A stretch of 64,000 nucleotides of DNA from Seison nebaliae (GCA_023231475.1 JALJEE010002326.1:1-64000), one strand, 5' to 3'; positions 50,823-62,869 are shown, counted from the first letter of the stretch. Notes: generated by a model not told the origin, from the sequence alone. Numbers and translations: made by a program.

Positions 50823-53800
50823 AATAAAAATCGGAGCGATAGGATAAACAAAACACTAATTGATTATATCTGAATAGAATAAATCTTCCAATGGTTGATG
50901 ATAGATTGTTAGAGAACGATAGACATAAGAAATTCCCTCACACCACCAAAATAAATAAATTTTTCGTTCTCTTCTTGAAAATAGTTTGAAAATGTTTCCG
51001 GAGTTTTCAGCGCACACTGACGCACACACATACACACGTACTCACAGCTCGTTGTGTTGTTGTCACAAATGAAAATAAATTAAAAAGATAAAATTGTCGA
51101 TTCGTTTCACAATCTCGCAACTACAAAAAAGATATCTAAATGAAAATCAACGAAAATTTTAAAAGAAATTTAATTTAAATTAATTCTCAAAATAAAATTA
51201 TTCTCTTAAAATTGTTTGGGGAGGAGAAAGAGACATCTCCAAAATAAAATTGAAACTTTCAACAACAATTGACGTGTTTAAAAAAAAATGTAAATAATAT
51301 TATTCATATTGTCCACTCAATTAAATAATGACTCGTTGACTGAATGATCTATTTACATTCAATGATAAATTGAAATGATAAATAGCTTGGAAAATAATAA
51401 TAAACGTCCCTCGCTCTATTCTTCACAGTTATAAATGAGAAAAAAAAGGGAATGAAATTTGTAAACAATAAAAAATGTTCTTCAATTTTTCTCCTTCCAC
51501 TCCGATCAGATCATTTCAAATGGACAAGATTGAGAGAGAGGAGAGACAATAATTTCGAATCATTCCCCATCAGACAACACGTTAACTTTTATTAACGACA
51601 ATACTTCGAGAAGAAGACCATCATTTGGTCATTCGAAGAAACCTCTAACTAATTTTGGAGGCCTTGTAAAATTTTAAAAATGATTTGAGGAAATGAAGAG
51701 TTGCGGAGTGAAAACATAACAAGTTAATTATAATTACTCATTGAGACAATTCCAACAATTCATATCGAAAGAAGGAAAAAAATGGACTGATTAATTCACA
51801 ATAATTAAAAAATGAACTTTGTACAAATATTTAATAGGAAGAGGAAGACACATATGAGAATGGCTATCTCAAACCAACAAGAATTTGTATGACTCAAACA
51901 TGAACCAAATATATATGTCGCTGCCACTGTCTGTGTGTATGATTAAGAAGAGGAAAATAAATTGCTTCTGAAGTGAAGAAATTAGGAGAGAATTGCCCTA
52001 GTCTGATATATGTGGCGATAAAGAAAAAAAAAGAAATGCAAAAAATTTCTTCTCTGCATTACTACTATTATCTCTTTCACTTACAGCTACATACATATTC
52101 CTTCTTCTTCTCTTATCTTTTTTCTTTCTGAGGAAATTTATTCTTTCCATTCAATAAATTCGCACATATACATATTTATATATGTGTGTATACACATGTA
52201 TGTATATATTATTTGTGTTGGTGTATAAACATACAATTAATTCTATTCTCTTCATGAGAAACTGAATAGTTAGGATTCATGTATATGCATGTGGTTATAC
52301 ACAATTGAATTATTAATTTTTCAACAGAATATAGCCACGTACAACTCTTCATCAGCCATAGTAAATCGACCAACTTTCCCTTTAACCAAAACATTTTCTT
52401 CCTCATTCTCATCAACTATTCATCACCATTCGTCGTGCTTTGCTAATGAATATTGGATGATGAAAAGAGATTTTCTCTATCCTCCCCAAATAAATCATTT
52501 GTTTGTAGGACGACCAATAATTTATAGTTGTTTCTCGAAACAATTTCTCGATCATTTCATCTCTCCAAATGTGTAAAATGTGGTTCGCTCCAAAGTAGAA
52601 CATTCTCGCACAACCAATTATTACAACTACCCATATCATCACTAGTCATCGAAAGAAATTGGGGAATAAACTCAATTTTCTTTTCCATCAAAATTTCCAT
52701 TATTTAATTTTGAGAGAGTCCGTTTGCAATTAAGGAATGAACATTCTTCTTCTGCTTCCATTCGGATAGTTTACGAAAGTTTTCCCTCCTAACCAAGTCG
52801 TTTCAAAGGGAAATTGTATCAATTCTAATTCTAAGCTCTTCATTTTGGTAATGTCCTGATTCTCCAATTACACACACACATCCCCATTTGTTTATCTAAT
52901 CAACTCTGTTCTCTTGTTGGCAACTCTCTGTTTTCCATTTTGAGGTGATCGATCAATTGATTCTGTTGAACATCAGCCATCCATATGTATCATCGGAACA
53001 TGAAGTAGTAAATGGAAAATGATTTACCCACCATATAATCATTGATTGAGTGATTTATCGTGTGAGTAGGTATGAGAGAAGTTCCCCATTGTTTCTCCAT
53101 CCACAAATAAATCCCCTTTCTTAACCGAGAGACTAATGGCCAATATTGTATATTATCATTCTTCCATCGAATATTCGCATTCTTATCTGTCATTCATTTG
53201 AATGTTATTCCTTTAATTTGTCATAAAAATTCCTCTTCTTGAGGAGCAAATGATATCGCATGAACATTATTCATCTCTAACACTTGAAGAAGAGAAGTTA
53301 TATCATTCCAATTTGGGATCACAGGTCTTCCTTCATGTCACTTAATATAGAACTGGACCTAATAATATATGTTGAGATTAGTATGGAAGAATAAATGTAA
53401 AGAATAAAGTGAGATATGTTCTCTCTATATTATATATTGAATGGAAAATAAAATATGGAAGAAAACTTATGCGCGAAACTGTTTTCTACATTATAAATCA
53501 TCTAATATCATCTATCCTTATAAGTATTGCTTTTCAATTTGCTAAGTGGGAATGAGTACGTGGCAAACAAGTCCGTTACGATTTGATGACGTTGCATTAA
53601 TCCTCTCTGAAATGCACTAAAAACGCATATTGACACGTCATTGATGACGTGGCGGAAATTTCCGTTGAGAATCAGTTGACCTGAAATATATCTTATTAGG
53701 AAGTTTGACATTCAGGAAATTCCATTTCCATCGACCGGAAATAGATTCAGGATTATCCTTTAGAAATTCAGGAAATTTCATTTCCTGAATCAGAGAACTA

Positions 53801-55633
53801 TCCTTTTAGAAAACCATTGACCGGAAATATACCAATTTAGGAAGTCCGATAGTTCGGAAATATCATTTTTTGAATCTTAAAATGATCTTTTTAAGAAATC
53901 GGATTGGAGCATTATGAGTTCCAGCAAATAATTGGGATTACTCACGTTTAGATTAGCTTCTTAGTTCTCGAAATCCCGAATCTCCAAACACCGATATGTG
54001 TTGGAATCCTCCGTGTGCTCGATCTTTGAATTGTTATATTATATGAATGATCCATGTCTACGGAGAAAGAATCGACATTAAAGAGAATGTCTCAAAATGT
54101 TCCAGTGTGTCAATTCGTCCAATTTCCGTCCATATAACCCGACCAAATACAGTTCGACCATTGTCCCGCTGGTCCATCTAGTTCACGTCATTGGTTGATG
54201 TATAAAGCAACTTGCGTTTCAAAAAAATTCATGAGAATTTCATTCGACTTGCTACTCGGAAAATATTCCATTGGATGAAGGTGAAAAAATTTCATTTCTT
54301 AAAATGAAGTGGAAGTGAAAAGAAGCATTGAGAAAAATTTTAAGGATGAGGGATTGCTCTATTATATAGATGAGATATAAAATTAAAGTGAAATTATTCC
54401 ATCAAAAAACTTAAAACTGACTCTTAAAATTAACCTTTAAAACTGACTCTTAAAACTGACGTAGATTAAATCAAATTTAATTTGAATTATAATGAGATTA
54501 TTGAAAAATTATTCAAATTTCTTTATTTCGATTCTTGGCTTAATATAATTTAATTGTTGTAAAATAAAAATTCTGAAAAATTGTTGAAAATTGTTTTGGC
54601 CTCTTTTTTGAATTTAAATTATGGCCAAAATTTTTTTCACATCAATGAACATAATTTTCATATCTTATTCATTCCCTTCAGATGGATTAAATACAATCAC
54701 AAATAGATCGATCTAATTGTCGAATGAAATTAACAACAATTAATTAATAATTTTGAAACAAATTGTAAGATTAATTGTAACAGAACGTTTTTAAAATGAG
54801 AGGATGCAGAAAATGAGAAAGAGGGTGATTTTTTCTATAAAGTCTATTCCTCTCTGGAATTCATTTAGAATTTTTAATTGAATAAAATGATTACAAAAAA
54901 GTTCACAAGTGAAAGATTTTTTCTGACAATTGTGACTCACAATTTCTGAGTAACAATTTCTTAACAATTAGTAAAAATTTGTATTTTATTTATAATATTT
55001 AGTTTCAGATTTTAATATTCTGCTCAACGACCAATCGTTGACGATCTAGTCTTTTTTCAATTTTATGTTTTGAACATATGAAGCAATTGACATTAGTAAT
55101 TGACTTATGAAATGAATATTACGCATCGTTTTTCAAGAAAAATAAAAATTGAATTTCTAAAAGTTTAGATTCGCTTAGAACAATTGTTAAATTCTACTTT
55201 AGAGTAAATATATTATTATATCTTTTTTTAGTTTTTCACAATTTTTTAGATAATGTCTTAATTTCCAATTTGAAATCTTACAAGATTAGATGTTAGATTT
55301 TATTACTGAATAATTTACTTTTTTTAATATTACGAAGAAAACCAAAGCATTTAGACTAATGTTCTTTTTTAATTTATACAAATTTCAGAAATAAATCCCA
55401 TAATATCAAATAGAAATTAGATAACTATAAATGGAAACAACATAATTTTATCAGATGTAGATCTGAAGATATTTCGTAAAAAATCGTAGTCAAATTCGGA
55501 TGAATTGTAAAAAACAATTTATAAAATAGAGCATGTTTAGAAAATTGAAAAGAAATTTCTATTTTAAAAATTTAGCTTCTTCAGAAGAACAACAACAACA
55601 GAAAGTTGTATAATCGAATTGTGATTATAAAAG
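50823..55633. other. Long non-coding region between beta-spectrin and RPL24
   Basis: No protein gene could be supported across 4.8 kb. Simple sequence includes CACACATACACACGTA near 51.03 kb and a TATATGTGTGTATACACATG tract at about 52.17-52.21 kb. Frames of 60-95 codons at 52.2-53.7 kb lack start context, splice partners and protein-like composition. The part nearest 50.8 kb should contain the spectrin promoter and any non-coding first exon; the part nearest 55.6 kb the RPL24 promoter. Confidence 0.55.
53650..53880. repeat. Imperfect direct and inverted GGAAAT/ATTTCC repeats
   Basis: At least five phrases of the form TTCAGGAAATT(C)CATTTCC or GACCGGAAATA recur, some in both orientations. ATTCAGGAAATTTCATTTCC followed by TGAAT at 53766-53789 is nearly a perfect palindrome. 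Repeats of TTGACC.GAAATAT, TTAGGAAGT and ATCCTTTTAGAAA suggest a degenerate tandem array with units near 90-130 bp. No coding potential. Confidence 0.6.
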
Positions 55634-56213
55634 ATGAAGTTATATCTTACTAAAAATTCTCAAGTAATTTTTATGTTTCTTCAATTTTCAGATACGAAGT
55701 TTGTGCATTCAGTGGATTCCGTATCCATCCAGGGCATGGTCGAACATATGTGAAGGCAGACGGTAAAGTGTTTCATTACATCAACTCCAAATGTGAACGA
55801 TCAGCGAAATTGAAGAAGAGTCCTCGTGAAGTCAGTTGGACTGTTTTCTATCGTCGTGGACATCGTAAAGGAATTGTTTAGTTGAAAGATTTTACTCTGT
55901 TAATTTTTATTTCTTTATTAGATCCAAGAAATCGTTCGACGACGTGCTACTAAAGTGAAAAAACCGTTGAGAGATTTCACAGGAATGAAGCGAGAAATCA
56001 TCCTCGCCAGACGTTCTGAGCCTCAACATGTTCGTGACGAACAGAAGAAGAATGCCATCAAAGCAGTTCGCGCTAAAAAGAAGCAAGATTTCCAAGTTTT
56101 TCTTATCGAATCATTTTATATGTAATTGTTTCTTTCTTTAGCATAAAACAACACGTGCTAAGGGTAAAGTTCATGATGTTCAAGCAAAGAATCGTCCAAT
56201 GAAGAAGAGATAA
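55634..56213 (+). CDS. RpL24: Large-subunit ribosomal protein eL24 (RPL24)
   Basis: Component of the 60S ribosomal subunit. Exons 55634-55638, 55692-55875, 55922-56095 and 56142-56213 join to 144 residues. The first coding exon is only five bases (ATGAA), chosen because it restores the conserved start MKYEVCAFSG before FRIHPGHGRTYVKADGKVF. The remaining sequence matches eL24 throughout (SWTVFYRRGHRKG, then AIKAVRAKKK). The two cysteines that normally belong to the zinc-binding region are partly kept (C6, C31). Convergent with RabGGTA; only 41 bp separate the stops, so the transcripts must share or overlap their 3' signals. Confidence 0.95.
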
Positions 56214-56254
56214 ATAATAAAGAATTTTATATTTTCGAAATAAAATTTATTGTT

Positions 56255-57765
56255 CTAATTTTCAAAAGTTAATTGTTTCTGCATTTCCGAATAATAATTA
56301 TATCGGTATGGATCCAACGAAATCAAGTTTTGATAAATTGGATATAATTCAGTGATGTCACTATTTAAAATTTTCTTCAATTCAATTATCATCAGACTTG
56401 CATCTAAATAAAAATAAAATTGGGAATGAATTAAAAGAGAGTATAAAAAAGAAACGTTTACACTTCTCATCTTCGATCATATTCAATTTTTCGAGAAGTT
56501 GAAGAATGTTTTGGAATGATAAATTCAAAGATAATTTCTCATTTTCCTCATTCATATTTAACGAAAAATTTAAGACGGATAATTCGGCGACTATCCATTT
56601 CATGTAATTCCAAATGCTTTCATCTGATGGATCAACATAAATAGCGTCAGTGATCAAATCAATTTCTTTCATTAATATGATATGTTTCGTATCAAATTCA
56701 TTTTTAGTCTTTGATAATTTAAACAAATTACTAATATATTCGAAACAATTATTCTCTTCTAATAAATTCCATAATTGTTTGAACATTTGAATTTTTTGAT
56801 GCCAAGCGGAATAATTAGAAAAATCGTTACTGATCAATTCATTCATATAATCAATTTCTTCTTTAATTATATCTCTACCGATGATTTGTAGAAAACTCTT
56901 TTGATTCTTCTCATTTAATTCTTCTAATTTTTCTGAATCTTTTGAATTTTTCTCAATTTTGTATTCGGATTCTTCTTCTCTTACTTTTCCATTATCTACT
57001 CCTTTATTTGGTAATTCTTCATTAAATTTTATGTCCAATTTAAAATTTATTTTCGTATTATCATTTTCAATTCCACTTTTTGGTGATACATTTTGTATAT
57101 CGATTTCTTCTTTTTTAGACGGATTAATTTTTTCTAATAAATTTTTTTTCTTTTCTTTCAATAAATATCGACGATAATCCCAACAATGAAAGTTTCTTTC
57201 ATCATATCCGATAAATTGCTTTGTCAATTTTAGTTCGCTTTCAATCTCTTCTAAATTGTTCATGGATTTCTGAGACAAACACCATTGGCGATGGAACCAT
57301 AAGCAATATGCTTTCGGATTTTCTCGAAGACAATTGGAGACAATATCAAATTCTAATTTGAATAATTTGTATTGTTCATCCTTTCTCGTTTCTTCATCCG
57401 ATGAAAAGATTTCATTCAATTGTCGAGATAAATCTAATAAGATTTCTTTACGAAAATTCCAAATTGTTTGAAACTCTACAATGTTCAAGAGGAATTTTGT
57501 GGTTAATTGTAACGACTCTTCTGAATAAACACATTGACGTCTCTACAATTGGGTAATGTTGGGAAAAAATGAAACTTTTTTAAAAAAAATACTTAATTTC
57601 TTATTTAACCATTTCAAATAGTTGATTTCTCAGTTTTTTTATTTTCTGCCATTTTTCTTCTTCCTTTTTTCTCTTTTCGGTTAATTGTTCTTCCGTAGTT
57701 TTTTCTCTTATTCGTCCATGCTACAAATAAAGTCAATTAAAATTAATTAAACAAATAAGAACCAT
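56255..57765 (-). CDS. Rabggta: Rab geranylgeranyltransferase alpha subunit
   Basis: Alpha subunit of the enzyme that attaches geranylgeranyl groups to Rab GTPases for vesicle traffic. Exons 57765-57763, 57720-57610, 57542-56462 and 56403-56255 join to 447 residues. The N-terminus MHGRIREKTTEEQLTEKRKK matches the family start almost exactly. Prenyltransferase alpha repeats follow: IWNFRKEIL, LWFHRQWCL, NFHCWDYRRYL, NYSAWHQKIQMF and SIWNYMKWIV. An acidic, low-complexity insert of about 80 residues splits two repeats (about 155-235). The leucine-rich repeats and Ig-like region found in mammals are absent; insect and nematode proteins also vary here. The start codon alone forms the coding part of exon 1, because an intron begins directly after ATG. 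Confidence 0.92.
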
Positions 57766-58335
57766 TTTGGAAAAATTATTAATAATTTCTTATGTTAAAG
57801 CTTCTTTCTTTTATTTAAATTTCTTCTAATATGACAATTTTCTTATATAAGAAAACTGAAATAACTGAAAAAAAATGACCTAATATTCTGTTTAATCTTC
57901 AGAAAATCAAATTAGTCAATGCTTTCTATGTTTTCAGAAGTTCTTCTTACATAATCGTCTCCTACAACTCAATATATATTATTTTTTATATTTAGCATAA
58001 ATCCCAATTTGGGCAATTTTGAATGAATTGAAATAAAGAAAAATAATGAAGATTTGACTCAAATCACTTAAAGAATAAGAATTTAATAAAGAAACGGCTC
58101 CGTAAGATGTAAGGAGAGAGAATATCGAGAACACAGTTATCGATCGAAAAGTTGGATATTTAACATTCAGATTCTTTCACGGTGTTGGGAAATGGAATAT
58201 CGTTCCAGCTTCCAAAATTGTACTGAACATGTAACCCATACAAATTCTTAACATAAGATTTTTAATTGGTATAATATATCTTTATTATTATAATTGGTAT
58301 AATAAATTATATCTTTGGTAATTTATATCTTACTC
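57766..58335. other. Intergenic region
   Basis: AT-rich spacer between RabGGTA (minus) and the small membrane protein gene (plus), so it should contain both promoters. No distinct motif, repeat or further frame was seen. Confidence 0.5.
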
Positions 58336-59043
58336 ATGTCTACCATTGGCTCCATATCGCCACTTCAGAAACATATTGATCTACGTTGCCACACCGCCTC
58401 GCCACTTACCGTGACTTCGTTGAAGCGGACACGTGCAAACTCGACATCGATCATGGAAACCTCCACGGACTCCAGTGTTCCGTATAATAATAATAATAAT
58501 TGGATTTTCCTCGAAAGAGGAAAATATTTAGATCATGTGTGACCGTTTTATGGATAAGTTGAATAAAATACGGAGACGAATTGACACGATAGGCGTTCTT
58601 GATGTATCGTCCAACTGAAATTATTCGATAATAACATTATAATAATCATAATATTGTCATCATAAAGTTTATAAAACTAAAATTGATTCATGAAAATTTT
58701 CAACCTTCATTTGTATAACTTTCCTTTCCAATGGAAAGGAAAAAATTAATTGGAACGTTTCCAAATGCACAAGAATAAAAAATGAGATTTTGTTTTTCAG
58801 ATAGAAACAAATTCTTCCCTTTATTTGGATCGTACTCGGTGCACTAATTTTACATACAGTTATTATGGCACCAACCGTAGCTCTAACAACTGGCTTATTC
58901 TCCAGTGATGCAAATGAGCCAACTAGTGTGTTAATATTATATGAAGAATTAAATTTCTAATTCTCGATATTCTTTTTAAAACCGAGACTACTATTCCGGT
59001 TAATTCAACTACTACAACGACTACTGGCAAATCTACAATATAA
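58336..59043 (+). CDS. Predicted single-pass membrane protein, 126 residues
   Basis: Unrecognised. Exons 58336-58536, 58805-58927 and 58987-59043 join in frame; introns are 268 and 59 nt. The N-terminal region is Ser/Thr-rich with an asparagine run (VPYNNNNNW). A clear membrane helix follows (ILPFIWIVLGALILHTVIMA), and the C-terminus is a Thr-rich stretch (IPVNSTTTTTTGKSTI) typical of glycosylated extracellular stems, which would suggest a type II orientation. The first exon is notably GC-richer than its surroundings. The first intron is much longer than the local norm, which lowers confidence in that junction. Confidence 0.42.
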
Positions 59044-59312
59044 TCAACCTAGTTTAAATTATTTCGGTGATTTCGTCATTCTTAAAAAATTTTGTTCCCC
59101 CGATCTTAAAAATATGAAACCATTTTAGTTGTTTTTCGATTAACTTTTAGCGATTAACGTGGAGTTCTAGGATTAGTTCTAGAAAAGTTAAGAAATGAGA
59201 TGTTAACTAACAATTGTAAGTTTTAAATATAAAATAAAACTGGAAACGAAATAGTTTCTAATTTTCATTACTATATTCTTTTATTTTTCTTTTTACGGTT
59301 ACCTTTTTCCGA

Positions 59313-60782
59313 ATGTTTTATAAGAGTAATTTAATGTATGAAAGATGGCATATTTTAGATCAAATGGGAGAACATTCTAATCAGAAAGTTGCCGGTTATT
59401 ACAATAATAAAGATTTAGGTGTATGTGCCACTAATGTTTTATTGAGCATGATAATGTCTAGTAACATGTTAATGGACATACTTCAATGTAAACATCGTTG
59501 TTCCGAGGCTAGTTTCTACGAGAAGATGGATAATGTTAGGAATTATATGAGAGGACGTAGTCTTTATGAACCACCATTTGGCATATGTTTTCGTGATGTT
59601 TTACTCGCAGGAGTAACTTCAGTTTATCAAAATAAAACTTATAAAGGTAAATTTGGAGTTGTAGGAGATTATTGTGTAACGAAAGCTTCTGAAAATAGAA
59701 GACCATCTGAAATTATACCATTTAATAAAATGGAACCGGATCAATCAATCGAAGATGAACTAAATCAATATCCTAGTGGTCGAATACGGCTTGATTCTGT
59801 ATTGACAGATTTGTTTGAAGTGAAATCTGTTCGATATCCTTCCCGACTTTATTCTTATTATTATTATTGTAAACTTAATTTATTAAACATCGAAGTTAAG
59901 ACGCAAAATATTGCATATAATGGTTTCGAACCAAAACCATTTACACCTTATTATTTTGGCGATCTCGGAGATGATTTAATGGAGGATATAGCGAACCAAT
60001 TATCAAAAGAGAAGATTAATCCAGAATTGATTCATCTTGCATTTGCTTTTAATGCCAATATCAGAATCCATCAATTGACATTCGATTATTTCGTTTCGAT
60101 TATTTCAGAAGCGGAACGTGGTGGATATTTTAATGAAACGACTATTGATCTTCCTGTTTATCTTTACGAGCATTTATTTACTGTGCCAAAGATTGTGAAT
60201 GATAATCATATAATTCCATTTCAAATAGGAGAGGAAGATGTACTTTATCGTTTACAATCATTCTCTGTCAAAATGACAGAAGAAGCCAAATTAAATATAA
60301 ATGATATCGGTGAAATAAATGAAGATAAGGAGGAATTAAGAGAATGTTTAAATACCTTTCGACAAAAAACTAAGATGCTCCTCCAGAATAAAAATGACAT
60401 TCTGGGAAATTTAATTGACAAGTTTATCCAAAAACACATTAGCGCATTCCGTTCATTATGTGATGGCGTTGTTCATAAGGGTGAGCTATATGAAAAGGTT
60501 CAAGCCAACTCTCACCTAATACATACTTTCGCCATAAGCTTAATAAACGGTACATGGTTTATGATGAATGATAATTATTCTTTCAAAATATCCAACATAG
60601 GTGACATGACTGAACTGCTTTCCGATGAGAATGTGGATGGTGTCCTACTTGAACGCATTAATGATCTATCGGAATGGGAAAACCGTTTGGGAAAGTTGGG
60701 AGGACGTTTATCTAGTTCCGAGGATGATGCAACAGATTCTTTACATGATGACAATAGCAAAAGTTCTTCAAATTCAGAATGA
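59313..60782 (+). CDS. Divergent ubiquitin-specific-protease-like protein (C19 fold)
   Basis: A single exon of 489 residues with the layout of a USP catalytic domain, though very divergent. The putative cysteine box is NNKDLGVCATNVLLSMIMSS with Cys38, Asn41 and Leu spacing as in NLGNTCYMNSVLQSL, but one residue shorter. A middle segment DLPVYLYEHLFTVPKI...IPFQI (280-304) resembles the LPxxLxxHLxRF...FP stretch. The putative histidine box is GVVHKGELYE...HLIHTFAISLINGTWFMMND with His404 and Asp/Asn420-421, followed by VLLER where USPs have the YxLxY end. The USP zinc-finger cysteine pairs are not evident. The C-terminus is acidic and Ser-rich. USPs remove ubiquitin from proteins. The call is by motif order only; it could be an inactive relative or another papain-like fold. 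Confidence 0.6.
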   Translation: MFYKSNLMYERWHILDQMGEHSNQKVAGYYNNKDLGVCATNVLLSMIMSSNMLMDILQCKHRCSEASFYEKMDNVRNYMRGRSLYEPPFGICFRDVLLAGVTSVYQNKTYKGKFGVVGDYCVTKASENRRPSEIIPFNKMEPDQSIEDELNQYPSGRIRLDSVLTDLFEVKSVRYPSRLYSYYYYCKLNLLNIEVKTQNIAYNGFEPKPFTPYYFGDLGDDLMEDIANQLSKEKINPELIHLAFAFNANIRIHQLTFDYFVSIISEAERGGYFNETTIDLPVYLYEHLFTVPKIVNDNHIIPFQIGEEDVLYRLQSFSVKMTEEAKLNINDIGEINEDKEELRECLNTFRQKTKMLLQNKNDILGNLIDKFIQKHISAFRSLCDGVVHKGELYEKVQANSHLIHTFAISLINGTWFMMNDNYSFKISNIGDMTELLSDENVDGVLLERINDLSEWENRLGKLGGRLSSSEDDATDSLHDDNSKSSSNSE

Positions 60783-61099
60783 TGATATACAACATAGATG
60801 GACAGTTGGTTTCCGAAAAAATAACTTTTTTTTTCAATTATATTGTTAATTTCCAGTATGATAATTTTAGAAAATATTTCAATATGAATATAATTTTTCA
60901 ACAATTAAGGAAGTTTCTTCTATTGAATGTTTACCTTAATCAAAAGAATTAAAAGTTAAGATAAGAACAATAAATCTTTATCGACGGGATGATTAAGTTC
61001 AAAGTTCAAACTGATCGAACTTCAATAAAGTAAATTAGGTAAATTAATAAAGATATTAATGAGAAATTTCTAAAATATAACTGACTGACTGTGAGAATT
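60783..61099. other. Intergenic region
   Basis: AT-rich spacer of about 320 bp between the USP-like gene and gephyrin, both on the plus strand. Nothing distinct was seen beyond an AATAAA near 60.97 kb that could serve the upstream gene. Confidence 0.5.
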
Positions 61100-62869
61100 A
61101 TGAAGTATAACGTACTCGTATTATCCATAAGCGATACACGGACAATTGATGATGACAAGAGCGGAACAGTTATATTCAATTACTTAGAAAAACATTTCAA
61201 AAATTTTGAAGTTTATCGAAAACTGATAACCGACGATTTTATTGAAATTAAAGAATCCTTAATCGAAGCTGTTGATAAAGAACATCTTAATTTGATAATA
61301 ACCACCGGAGGAACTGGTTATTCTTACCGGGACAACACTCCCGATGCAACAACAGAAGTGAAAGATAAAGATGCTTCTTCTCTCATTGATTCTGTTAGGA
61401 ATCAGTTAATGATAAACAGTCCACATTGCATCTTATCTAGAAGCAAAGCTGTTATCAGGAAGAATTGTTTAATTATCAATTTACCTGGTAGTCCGAAAGC
61501 GGTGATTGAATATATGGAAATCTTAGGAAAATTTTTCCCTCACATTTTAGCACAATTAAATAATGAAATTACAAATTTACATTATCAACATAATATTTGT
61601 ACGAATTCTCATCGAATGTCCAACAAAATTTCATGGTTTGAAGCAGTAAAAATTTTGAATGAATATTGCGACATAAGGTTATTTAATAAATATTATAATC
61701 CCAAAGATTTGATGGGGAAAGAACTGGAAAATGATTATCGAACGAAGATTCCAATTCCACCATTTCGCACATCAATGAAAGACGGTTATGCAATCAATTC
61801 CAATGACATAGATATTCCTTATCAACTTTTGAAACATGAAAGTTTCCCTGAACAACAGTGTCACAGATCGCGATTAGAAAAGGAAAATGATAGTATGTAT
61901 GTTGCGACTGGAGGTAGAGTCCCGATAAACACAACGAAAGTATTAATGGTAGAAGATGTAGAAGTGAAAGAAAATTTATTGAGATATGTCAAATCACCTC
62001 GTGAATTTGAGTCCTCTACTAATAATATACGTGAAATGGGATGCGATTTAATGCCAGATGAAATTTTCTTCAAAAAAAACGAAGTTGTCGATGCTTTCAA
62101 TTCATTATTATTAATTTCCCAGGGCTTCTCGAAAATTAAATATAAAACTATGAAAATTGCCTACTTCTCAACTGGGAACGAAATAGTGCCGATGGAACAA
62201 TTTGATTTCGAGCGAAAGGAATCTAATTGTGTAATGGACTATAATCATGAAATTGTCAAACATATAATTTCATCATTATCATTGGATAATTCAATAATCA
62301 AGTTCCAATCATATGGTGTAGCATCTGATACGTATGAAAATGTAAGTGAAATTTTCGGTAAAGTCCTAGACGATGGCCCGTCATTAATTATAACAAGTGG
62401 TGGCATCTCAATGGGAAAAAGGGATTTCATTTACGAATATTTAACAAGGAACTGTGAAATTAAAATAAATGGAGTTCATATTAAACCGGGTAAACCGTTC
62501 ACATTTTCTATGTTCAAAAATATTCCCATTTTTTCATTACCTGGAAATCCGGTAAGTACATATGTGACTTGTCGATTATTTGTTACACCATTCATTGGAG
62601 GTTTTGATAAGATAACAAGAAAAATTTCGTATAACATAAAACCAGTCAAGTTCAACTTTCTGATAAATAGATCATCAGAATATTCAGATAACCGAATCGA
62701 ATTCATTCCAATTAATGCGGACAACATTCCAGCTGTATATCAATGTGGTACTTCCGCAGCTGTGAAACTTCTCTCCAATACAAATAGCTTATACGTAAGA
62801 GCAAATAACCCTGATGACATAATGAAAAATCTGACAGATTATAAGGGATATTTAATTAAATTTGATTAA
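61100..62869 (+). CDS. Gphn: Gephyrin/cinnamon, molybdenum cofactor biosynthesis
   Basis: Bifunctional enzyme for the last steps of molybdenum cofactor synthesis: the G domain adenylylates molybdopterin and the E domain inserts molybdate. The single exon encodes 589 residues from the ATG at 61100. The MogA-like G domain comes first, with ITTGGTGYSYRDNTPDATTE at about 67-86 and INLPGSPKAVIEYM. The MoeA-like E domain follows, with PPFRTSMKDGYAIN, ITSGGISMGKRDFIYEYL, KPGKPFTFSM and LPGNPVSTYVTCRLF. The linker between them is only about 20 residues, as in plant Cnx1 or fly Cinnamon rather than vertebrate gephyrin (about 150). A synaptic receptor-clustering role is therefore less likely. An upstream in-frame GTG was not used as start. 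Confidence 0.95.
   Translation: MKYNVLVLSISDTRTIDDDKSGTVIFNYLEKHFKNFEVYRKLITDDFIEIKESLIEAVDKEHLNLIITTGGTGYSYRDNTPDATTEVKDKDASSLIDSVRNQLMINSPHCILSRSKAVIRKNCLIINLPGSPKAVIEYMEILGKFFPHILAQLNNEITNLHYQHNICTNSHRMSNKISWFEAVKILNEYCDIRLFNKYYNPKDLMGKELENDYRTKIPIPPFRTSMKDGYAINSNDIDIPYQLLKHESFPEQQCHRSRLEKENDSMYVATGGRVPINTTKVLMVEDVEVKENLLRYVKSPREFESSTNNIREMGCDLMPDEIFFKKNEVVDAFNSLLLISQGFSKIKYKTMKIAYFSTGNEIVPMEQFDFERKESNCVMDYNHEIVKHIISSLSLDNSIIKFQSYGVASDTYENVSEIFGKVLDDGPSLIITSGGISMGKRDFIYEYLTRNCEIKINGVHIKPGKPFTFSMFKNIPIFSLPGNPVSTYVTCRLFVTPFIGGFDKITRKISYNIKPVKFNFLINRSSEYSDNRIEFIPINADNIPAVYQCGTSAAVKLLSNTNSLYVRANNPDDIMKNLTDYKGYLIKFD

Noticed and set aside
52209-53711. Several 65-95 codon frames upstream of beta-spectrin
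   Set aside because: No ATG in good context, no splice sites that join them and no protein-like composition.
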